Assembly (NCBI GenBank): GCA_044372405.1
Contig: JBILRW010000007.1
Span: forward strand, 1 to 59,014
Direction: 5' to 3'
DNA from: CANGYM01 sp044372405
Lineage (GTDB): Bacteria; Pseudomonadota; Alphaproteobacteria; JAJTHO01; CANGYM01
DNA length: 59,014 nt
Made by a program: the position numbers and the translations under genes. A model generated the notes under the pieces. That model saw only the letters and a program-made list of their open reading frames with translations. It was not told the DNA's origin and ran no database searches. Shown here piece after piece: positions 16,017 to 21,711 of this stretch; positions within the stretch are counted from its first letter, which is position 1, and every line of letters starts with the position of its first letter.

Positions 16017-16289
16017 ATGACCGTTACCGAAGTCACCGACATTATGCGTGAAGCCCTGTGGGTGACGATTAAACTGTCGTTACCGGTTTTGCTGGTGGCC
16101 CTGATTGTGGGGTTGGTGGTGTCCCTGTTTCAGGCATTGACCCAGATTCAGGAAATGACATTATCGTTTATTCCCAAAATTTTATCGGTGTTTACGGCCT
16201 TGGTTTTTTTATTTCCCTTTATGCTGACCACGTTGATGGAATACACCCTTAAACTGTTTGATCGCCTGCAAACGGCAGGGGCGTCTTAA
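16017..16289 (+). CDS. fliQ: Flagellar export protein FliQ
   Basis: A 90-residue inner-membrane component of the flagellar export gate with FliP and FliR. It has two membrane segments (about residues 17-39 and 52-75) and the family hallmark FQALTQIQEMTLSFIPKI between them. The ATG at 16017 matches the family start (TEVTDIMREALWVT) and has AAGAAGG at the right spacing; an upstream ATG at 15978 would add 13 residues inside the regulatory region. It stands apart from other flagellar genes, and neither fliP nor fliR is adjacent. Confidence 0.95.
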   Translation: MTVTEVTDIMREALWVTIKLSLPVLLVALIVGLVVSLFQALTQIQEMTLSFIPKILSVFTALVFLFPFMLTTLMEYTLKLFDRLQTAGAS

Positions 16290-16300
16290 AAAGACAGAAG

Positions 16301-16408
16301 CTATAGCATTTCTGCTTTTGATTGATGCTAGGAAGGCGAGGCGACGTGTATTAAACATACACGAGCCGATGGCTGACAACGTATCAATCAAAATGAGGAA
16401 TGCTATAG
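16301..16408. repeat. MITE-like inverted-repeat element
   Basis: A 108-bp element with long imperfect inverted arms. It opens CTATAGCATTTCTGCTTTTG and closes with the near-complement ending GAGGAATGCTATAG; the arms also share TTTTGATTGAT/ATCAATCAAAA. Inside is a smaller hairpin, CGTGTAT-TAAAC-ATACACG. No coding capacity. The form resembles a non-autonomous miniature transposon or a REP-type palindrome. Its right arm runs to within one base of the alr start codon and contains the alr Shine-Dalgarno. Confidence 0.7.
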
Positions 16409-16409
16409 T

Positions 16410-17483
16410 ATGCGCTTGCCCCGTGTTCATGTGAACGGAGACTCCCTGGTGCACAATTACGGCGCCATGCGGGACTTAGCCCCCAAATCTGTATGTGGCG
16501 CTGTGGTGAAGGCCAATGCCTACGGCGTGGGTCTGATTCCCGTGGTTTCTCGTTTGTGGGGGGCCGGATGTCGTTTGTTTTATGTGGCCAGCCTGGATGA
16601 AGGGGTGGCTCTCCGTCATCTGTGCCAACAGCGGGGGCTATCCGATATAGAAATTGTGGTTTTCCACGGTTACAGAGACGACGAAGCCCCCGTTTATACC
16701 AGACATCAGATCATCCCCGTTTTAAAAACACCAGAGGCCATTCAATCTTGGTTTTCAGGGGATTATGGGCCCGCTGTCCTGGAATGGGAAACGGGAATGC
16801 ATCGGTGTGGGTTGTCGGGTGATCCTTCCTTGGTCGCCTCTCGCATAGATCCTGCCCGTTTGCATCATATGATGACACACTTGGCGGTGGCGGATGAGCC
16901 GGATCATCCCCTTAATAACCAACAAAAGGAAAATTTCTCCCGCATTTGCCACTTTTTTCCGGGTGTGCCCACAAGCATCGCCGCCAGTCATGGGGTTTTG
17001 CTGGGGCCGGCTTATCATGGGGATTATGTGCGGGTGGGTTTGGCATTGTATGGGGGCATCGATCATCCCGCCCTGCGCCCCGTGGTTCAGGTTCATGCCC
17101 CAATTTTAGAAGTGCGCCCCGTTGCCGCCGGCGAAAGTGTGGGCTATGGAGCCAGCCATATCGCCCACCAGCCTGGGCGGGTGATGACGGTGGGGTTTGG
17201 CTATGCCGATGGCTATTTTCGGGCGTTTTCTAACCGTGGTGTGGCTCAGTTAATGGCGGAAGACGGGACGGTTTTTGTCCTGCCGGTGATCGGGCGTGTG
17301 TCTATGGATGTGGTGACGCTGGATATAAGCGATGTTCCGGAATCTGTCTTGGCCACTACGGATGAAGTTATCTTTTATCATCCTGACCAGGGGGGCATCC
17401 TTGCGGCGGCTGTGGCGGCGGGTACGATTCCCTATGAACTGTTAACATCCCTGAAGCCCGATTTGGGGCGGTGGGTGTCGTAG
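16410..17483 (+). CDS. alr: Alanine racemase
   Basis: Interconverts L- and D-alanine for peptidoglycan. The 357-residue PLP enzyme has the cofactor Lys in VVKANAYGVG (Lys34), GVALRH in the barrel, MHRCGL, HLAVADEPDHPLNNQQ, GLALYGG, SVGYGASHIA with the catalytic Tyr region, and the C-terminal VIGRVSMDVVTLDIS. Length is normal. The ribosome-binding site GAGGAA (16395-16400) lies within the flanking palindromic element, 9 bases before the ATG, so the element has become part of this gene's leader. No second gene follows in the same direction. Confidence 0.95.
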   Translation: MRLPRVHVNGDSLVHNYGAMRDLAPKSVCGAVVKANAYGVGLIPVVSRLWGAGCRLFYVASLDEGVALRHLCQQRGLSDIEIVVFHGYRDDEAPVYTRHQIIPVLKTPEAIQSWFSGDYGPAVLEWETGMHRCGLSGDPSLVASRIDPARLHHMMTHLAVADEPDHPLNNQQKENFSRICHFFPGVPTSIAASHGVLLGPAYHGDYVRVGLALYGGIDHPALRPVVQVHAPILEVRPVAAGESVGYGASHIAHQPGRVMTVGFGYADGYFRAFSNRGVAQLMAEDGTVFVLPVIGRVSMDVVTLDISDVPESVLATTDEVIFYHPDQGGILAAAVAAGTIPYELLTSLKPDLGRWVS

Positions 17484-17494
17484 GGCAGTCCTCT

Positions 17495-18253
17495 CTATCC
17501 CCGCCGTCCCAGTTTCCCTAAATTTTGCTCGGCGGCCATGGCGGCGGCGGAGTTGGGGTGGGTGTTGACAATTTGTTCCCATGCCTGGCGGGCTGTGGCG
17601 GGATCATTCTGGGTGGCCGCCAAAATCCCCCGCTCCAGAAGCATATAGGGATGATCGGGCTGCAGACTTTGGGCTTTGTTCAGGGCCTCTGCGGCCAAAT
17701 CGTAACGTTTCAGGCTGCGGTATAGGCTGGCCCGATACACCAAGGCCTCCACCTGGTTGGGGTCTTCCAGCAGGACATAGTCCAAATCTTTCAGGGCCGA
17801 AAGACTATCCCCCGTGGCCGCGGCAATGCGGGCACGCAAAACAAAGGCATCCAGGTCTTCGGAATTCCAGGTAATGGCCTGATTGATGGCGCTGCGGGCT
17901 TTGATGGATTGTCCGGCCTTTAAATACAATTGACTGGCCTGGGTGATGAAGCGCGAGCGCTCTGGTGTAGGCAGGCGGCTGTCGTCTGATAATGCGGAAA
18001 ACACAGACGCGGCACCGGCGTAGTCTTTCAGGCCGATTAAGGCCACAGCCTGGCAGTGCATGGCGCCCAAATCGCCCCCTAGACTTTTCCAGTAAACGGC
18101 GGATTCTGATGCCCGTTTGGGATCCTGCTGGGCCAAATCCAAACAGGCGGTGTATTCTTTGTTATGATCAATGTTTTCAGGGGCGGAAAACGCCGCAAAG
18201 GAAGCACTGGTCAACACCACCGTGGAGATGATAGGAATGAGAAAATGGCGCAT
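17495..18253 (-). CDS. Secreted tetratricopeptide-repeat protein
   Basis: A 252-residue protein with a signal peptide (about 1-23, cleavage near FSA-PEN). From about residue 30 it is a solenoid of TPR-type helices: YTACLDLAQQDPKRASESAVYW, YLKAGQSIKARSAINQAI, DLDAFVLRARIAAATGDSLSALKDLDYVL, DPNQVEALVYRASLYRSLKRYDLAAEALNKA and PYMLLERGILAATQNDPATARQAW. It probably acts as a periplasmic scaffold; partners are unknown. Its upstream DNA carries a CtrA-like box and a copy of the element seen at flhA and fliX, which suggests expression with early flagellar genes. That link is inference. Confidence 0.8.
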   Translation of the reverse strand: MRHFLIPIISTVVLTSASFAAFSAPENIDHNKEYTACLDLAQQDPKRASESAVYWKSLGGDLGAMHCQAVALIGLKDYAGAASVFSALSDDSRLPTPERSRFITQASQLYLKAGQSIKARSAINQAITWNSEDLDAFVLRARIAAATGDSLSALKDLDYVLLEDPNQVEALVYRASLYRSLKRYDLAAEALNKAQSLQPDHPYMLLERGILAATQNDPATARQAWEQIVNTHPNSAAAMAAEQNLGKLGRRG

Positions 18254-18270
18254 ATGATGCCTTCAATAGG

Positions 18271-18319
18271 GTTCTTCTTTTCCCAGACTATGGACCGATC
18301 ATCCTTAAAATTCCGTAAA
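18271..18319 (-). promoter_or_regulatory. CtrA-like promoter region of the TPR gene
   Basis: On the minus strand 18319-18305 reads TTTA-CGGAATT-TTAA then G, one mismatch from TTAA-N7-TTAA. About 16 bases on, GTCTGGGAAAAGAAGAAC (18288-18271) resembles the ACTGGGAAAAAAGAAC element of flhA and fliX. It overlaps the 5' part of the divergent SDR gene, so chance similarity is possible. Confidence 0.4.
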
Positions 18320-19180
18320 TGGTTGCTGGTGGGGGCAGGGTACAGCGCCCTGCATCTGGCGGCGCGGTATGATGTGGGGACTGTGTACGGCACCACGCGC
18401 ACGCGGGAAGGGGACTTAAACCACGCCGGCATCCACCCGATCCAGACAGATTTTCAGGGGCTTCACCCTGAAATTATCAATGTTTTACAGGACGTTGAGG
18501 CGATTCTTATTTCTGTGGCCCCGGATGAGGCAGGGGATCCCTTCTTACGCCTGTATCAAAATCATTTGCTGGCCTCACCAACCCTGCGCTGGGTGGGGTA
18601 TCTGTCGTCCACCAGTGTTTATGGGAATCATGGGGGGGACAGGGTCACGGAAGACAGCCCCCGTTTGGCCATATCACCCCGGGGGCTGGCGCGTATTGCG
18701 GCGGAGGATGCGTGGTTATCTCTGCGCGAAACGCAGGAAATGCCGGTTTCCGTCTTTAGGTTATCAGGGATTTATGGGCCGGGGCGGAGTGTGTTTGAGA
18801 AGCTCGCCGCAGGACACGCACAGCGCATTGATAAACAAGGACATTTGTTTTGCCGGATTCACGGGGTGGATATTGCGGGGGTGGTTGCGGCCAGTTTGGA
18901 TCGGCCCCCGGATGTTTATAACGTGTGTGATACGCTGCCCGCTACGGGGCGAGAGGTTGTGGAATACGCCTGCGCCCTGTCGGGGTATCCTTTGCCCCCG
19001 CTGGTACCCTTTAATCAGGCCGCCCTATCCCCCATGGCGCGGAGTTTTTATGCGGATCATCGGGTGATTATGCCGGATAAAATTGCGGCCTTTTACGATT
19101 TTGTGTATCCCACCTACCGCGAAGGCCTAAAGGCCATATTTCGCGATTTCCACCCGGGCGCGGAGTTCAATTTGTTGTAA
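18290..19180 (+). CDS. NAD(P)-dependent SDR/epimerase-like protein
   Basis: About 297 residues of an extended short-chain dehydrogenase of the YeeZ type. It has a Rossmann start KWLLVGAGYSALHLAARY, then ILISVAPDEAGD, the active-site strand LRWVGYLSSTSVYGNHGG (a YGxxxG pattern rather than YxxxK) and FRLSGIYGPGRSVFEKL. These proteins are often annotated as nucleoside-diphosphate-sugar epimerases, but the substrate is unknown. The start is uncertain: in-frame ATGs at 18254 and 18257 and an earlier one at 18164 would overlap the divergent TPR gene. Its 3' end overlaps fliX by 54 bases on the other strand. Confidence 0.78.
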   Translation: MDRSSLKFRKWLLVGAGYSALHLAARYDVGTVYGTTRTREGDLNHAGIHPIQTDFQGLHPEIINVLQDVEAILISVAPDEAGDPFLRLYQNHLLASPTLRWVGYLSSTSVYGNHGGDRVTEDSPRLAISPRGLARIAAEDAWLSLRETQEMPVSVFRLSGIYGPGRSVFEKLAAGHAQRIDKQGHLFCRIHGVDIAGVVAASLDRPPDVYNVCDTLPATGREVVEYACALSGYPLPPLVPFNQAALSPMARSFYADHRVIMPDKIAAFYDFVYPTYREGLKAIFRDFHPGAEFNLL

Positions 19181-19525
19181 CAGGTCCTGCAGCTGGGGAT
19201 TGTTTGGCACGGATAAATCAGCCTCCAGCTGTTGCTTCAGGCTGCTGAGGGTCTGGGGCGAGGGGCGATCCAGCATCAAATCGCGCTGTAAATTTTTCAG
19301 GGTATTTAAAAGCGAACGTCCCTGTTGCTGCCGTTTTTGTTCCAGGGGCAAGTCTTCGTCCTGCGTTATGACAAACGAGGAAAGGGGCTGCAGAAAACCC
19401 GTCTGTTCCGTAGATTCACTTTCCGCCGCAGAGGACGATCCGCCCAAAGAAAAAGATTTCCCGCTGCGGGTGGTCCTGCGGGCCTGGCCCATGGCCTGAC
19501 TCTGGCCCAAATGTTGGATGCGCAT
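19127..19525 (-). CDS. fliX: Flagellar assembly regulator FliX
   Basis: FliX couples completion of the early basal body to activation of FlbD, and so to hook and filament gene transcription, in Caulobacter. This 132-residue protein begins MRIQHLGQ, has a flexible Ser/Gly-rich segment with FSLGG, then a helical C-terminal half (RSLLNTLKNLQRDLML, LSSLKQQLEADL, LQDLLQQIELRARVEIAKYGL), matching the family layout and its Ala/Leu-rich ending. I took the ATG at 19525 rather than an upstream one 16 codons earlier. flbD is present at 4.3 kb, so the regulator pair is complete though unlinked. Its 3' end overlaps the convergent SDR gene. Confidence 0.85.
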   Translation of the reverse strand: MRIQHLGQSQAMGQARRTTRSGKSFSLGGSSSAAESESTEQTGFLQPLSSFVITQDEDLPLEQKRQQQGRSLLNTLKNLQRDLMLDRPSPQTLSSLKQQLEADLSVPNNPQLQDLLQQIELRARVEIAKYGL

Positions 19526-19547
19526 GATGATGGGTCTTTCTGTTTTT

Positions 19548-19592
19548 GTTCTTTTTTCCCAGTGTGCGCCCAAAGGGTAAACAATTCGTTAG
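19548..19592 (-). promoter_or_regulatory. Putative CtrA-type fliX promoter
   Basis: On the minus strand 19592-19578 reads CTAA-CGAATTG-TTTA then C, two mismatches from the CtrA consensus. Eleven bases downstream, 19566-19548 reads CACACTGGGAAAAAAGAAC, identical to the flhA element (identity extends to 20 bases). The similar spacing at the two genes argues for a shared promoter design. Confidence 0.55.
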
Positions 19593-19611
19593 CACAGGAA
19601 CCTTTGGGTGC
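19566..19611. repeat. Inverted repeat upstream of fliX
   Basis: GCGCCCAAAGG (19566-19576) and CCTTTGGGTGC (19601-19611) are complementary at 10 of 11 positions across a 24-base spacer that contains the CtrA-like box. The right arm touches the left direct repeat of the restriction module. It could be an operator or a hairpin. Confidence 0.45.
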
Positions 19612-19661
19612 CCCCTTGCCCCCCTAGCCAAGAGGGTGTATAGCTGCCCCCATGAATCTGT
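19611..19661 (+). repeat. Left 51-bp direct repeat of the R-M insertion
   Basis: This copy matches 21661-21711 at 48 of 51 positions; the differences are at 19625, 19635 and 19657. It contains a promoter-like pair and ATGAATCTGT, the remnant of a topA start, followed at once by a stop (TAA). It appears to be the original topA 5' end, now cut off from the gene by the restriction module. Confidence 0.88.
19616..19644 (+). promoter_or_regulatory. Promoter-like element in the left repeat
   Basis: TTGCCC, 17 bases, TATAGC (19639-19644) lies 30 bases before the restriction gene start. As the left copy of the duplicated topA upstream region, it could drive the R-M genes. Confidence 0.45.
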
Positions 19662-19673
19662 AAGGGAGCAGTA

Positions 19674-20516
19674 ATGACAGATACCTTAGCTTTTAAGAAC
19701 TTTACAGATCGACTTAAGTTGTTGATCATTAAGAATCCTAGGTTAATTACCATTACTTTAAGCAACATTTTTACCATGCGATTAATCGGTAACAAAACGC
19801 ATGGAGATCTCGCAGAAATTGCTATCGCTGAATTTATTAACCAATTTATGTATGATTTTTGCTCGGTTCATGTGGGCAAAGACTTATTTCGGGCAAAAGA
19901 GCATGAAGAAGATATAGAAATAATCAATGAGATCACGAAGGAATCTTTTCCAGTTAGTCTTAAAGCATATGGAGATGGCCCCTTACAATTATCTACGGAC
20001 AAAAACTTCCAAATGTTTCCTGCATTGCAGGACTATGGAAATGTAATAGAAGATAAGATTATTATTCAGAAAATAATGAATCATATAGCTTTTTCTGAAT
20101 TTGGCAGAATGAACATACTGCCCCTTATCTATGATGAGAAAAATAAACGCTGCAACATTTTAGTATTTGATAGCTTGAAAGCCAGAGAAAGCATCCATAA
20201 GATTCAATATGAACATGAAGGTAAAGGCAGAAAACATCCTGTTTATAGATTTTACGATCTGAACAACAATTATATATGCGAGGTAAGATACGGCGGCACT
20301 AACGCAAACGCCTTACAGCGTGGTATGTGGACGCATACTAAGAATGCTTTGCCATTTTTTAACAGTATTACAAACGGCTGGATAGATTATTCACATAATA
20401 CAATTTTAGTTCAGTTGTTTTCGCATGCTTTGGTTTCCTCATCATTAGGGCATGACATAGCTCTAAAAGAAATTAAAAAAGATATTGAGACTCTAAAAAG
20501 GGGATTAGCCCCATGA
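19674..20516 (+). CDS. Putative type II restriction endonuclease
   Basis: A 280-residue AT-rich gene overlapping the methylase gene by 4 bases. I do not recognise a named restriction family. The sequence fits a PD-(D/E)XK nuclease: an N-terminal helix HGDLAEIAIAEFINQF with a candidate Glu, then EEDIEIINEITKESFPVSLKAYG, where an acidic residue and the strand PVSLK would supply the catalytic D...xxK. The C-terminal part (WTHTKNALPFFNSITNGWIDY) is unassigned. Its partner and the insertion context make endonuclease the likeliest role. GGGAG gives a good ribosome-binding site. Cognate specificity is unknown. The restriction gene precedes the methylase here. Confidence 0.7.
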   Translation: MTDTLAFKNFTDRLKLLIIKNPRLITITLSNIFTMRLIGNKTHGDLAEIAIAEFINQFMYDFCSVHVGKDLFRAKEHEEDIEIINEITKESFPVSLKAYGDGPLQLSTDKNFQMFPALQDYGNVIEDKIIIQKIMNHIAFSEFGRMNILPLIYDEKNKRCNILVFDSLKARESIHKIQYEHEGKGRKHPVYRFYDLNNNYICEVRYGGTNANALQRGMWTHTKNALPFFNSITNGWIDYSHNTILVQLFSHALVSSSLGHDIALKEIKKDIETLKRGLAP

Positions 20517-21643
20517 TGAGGAATGCCTATCTATTGGATGATTTAATCCCTTTCAAAAAAATAGAAACCGAAGGTATTAAATATGCAGGATCTAAATTAA
20601 AACTCATCCAGCATATCACGGATATTACGCACCAACTCAAACCAAAAACTATTTTAGATGGCTTTTCTGGCACAACCAGAGTTTCTCAGGCGTTTGCCCA
20701 ATTAGATTATGAGGTAACGAGTAATGATATAGCCATTTGGTCATACCATTTTGCACAGTGCTATTTAAAAGCAAGCAAACCCATCAAGTATTATCAGGGT
20801 ATCATAGATTACTTAAATTCTCTTCCTGAAAAAGAAGGGTGGTTTAGCAAAAATTACGGGGCAAATCCAGAGGATTTAACCATAGATTACAAAAAGCCCT
20901 GGCAAATGCACAATACGAAAAAATTAGATGCCGTGCGTGAAGAAATTGATCATTTGAACTTAGATGAAATTGATAAGTCAGTTGTCTTAACCAGTTTAAT
21001 TCTTGCCCTAGATGAGGTTGATAACACGATGGGGCATTATGCTTCCTATTTAAAACAATGGTCTGCCAGATCATACAAAAAAATGTTTCTCAGAGTACCC
21101 GTGTTATTTTTTTCCAAAAAAACACATAATGTATCATGCGGAGATATTTTTGATCTGGTCACATCAGATAAAGTTTATGATGTTGCTTATTTTGATCCAC
21201 CTTACGGTTCAAATAATGAGAAAATGCCCCCATCACGTGTGCGTTATGGGGCTTATTATCATGTATGGACAACGGTTTGTAAAAATGATCGGCCAGAACT
21301 TTTTGGAAAGGCCAATCGAAGGGTAGATACATCAGATACAATTTCTTCCTCGATCTTTGAAGAATTTCGAAAAGATGATGAAGGAAAATTTCTTGCGATC
21401 ATGGCTATTGAAAAATTAATCAGAGAGACAAAAGCGAACTATATTATTTTGTCTTATAGTACGGGTGGTCGTGCCACCGCTGAAAATTTACACGAAGCCA
21501 TAGAGCGGAATGGTCACATCAAAGACCTTATTCAAGTAGATTATAAGAAAAATGTTATGGCGAATATGCGGTGGACGCATGATTGGGTAAGAGAAGCGGA
21601 AGAACCTCATAAGGAATTGATTTTTGTCATTGAAAAAAAGTAA
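20513..21643 (+). CDS. DNA adenine N6-methyltransferase (D12 class)
   Basis: A 376-residue AdoMet-dependent methylase. Motif X/I region: GIKYAGSKLKLIQHI (about 20-34) and ILDGFSGTTRVSQAFAQLDYEVTSNDI, the AdoMet pocket. The catalytic motif IV is VAYFDPPYG (about 230). YIILSYSTGG is a later core strand. It presumably protects the site cut by the upstream nuclease. Base composition is clearly lower in GC than the flanking fliX and topA genes, and the pair is bounded by direct repeats, which point to horizontal acquisition. An M-only orphan role is less likely given the tightly overlapping first gene. Confidence 0.9.
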   Translation: MMRNAYLLDDLIPFKKIETEGIKYAGSKLKLIQHITDITHQLKPKTILDGFSGTTRVSQAFAQLDYEVTSNDIAIWSYHFAQCYLKASKPIKYYQGIIDYLNSLPEKEGWFSKNYGANPEDLTIDYKKPWQMHNTKKLDAVREEIDHLNLDEIDKSVVLTSLILALDEVDNTMGHYASYLKQWSARSYKKMFLRVPVLFFSKKTHNVSCGDIFDLVTSDKVYDVAYFDPPYGSNNEKMPPSRVRYGAYYHVWTTVCKNDRPELFGKANRRVDTSDTISSSIFEEFRKDDEGKFLAIMAIEKLIRETKANYIILSYSTGGRATAENLHEAIERNGHIKDLIQVDYKKNVMANMRWTHDWVREAEEPHKELIFVIEKK

Positions 21644-21660
21644 CGACACTTCACCCACCC

Positions 21661-21711
21661 CCCCCTTGCCCCCCCAGCCAAGAGCGTGTATAGCTGCCCC
21701 CATGAACCTGT
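21661..21711 (+). repeat. Right 51-bp direct repeat, at the topA start
   Basis: Second copy of the repeat at 19611-19661, offset by exactly 2050 bp. It includes the first ten bases of topA (ATGAACCTGT). Beyond its ends the two loci do not match. Confidence 0.88.
21666..21694 (+). promoter_or_regulatory. Putative topA promoter
   Basis: TTGCCC, 17 bases, TATAGC (21689-21694). A start point 7 bases downstream would fall on the topA ATG at 21702, so the transcript could be leaderless; no clear Shine-Dalgarno precedes that ATG. Confidence 0.45.

Noticed and set aside
19674..21643. R-M pair as part of a transposon or prophage
   Set aside because: No transposase, integrase, phage gene or terminal inverted repeats adjoin it; the direct repeats are long and contain native topA sequence, which points to target duplication instead.
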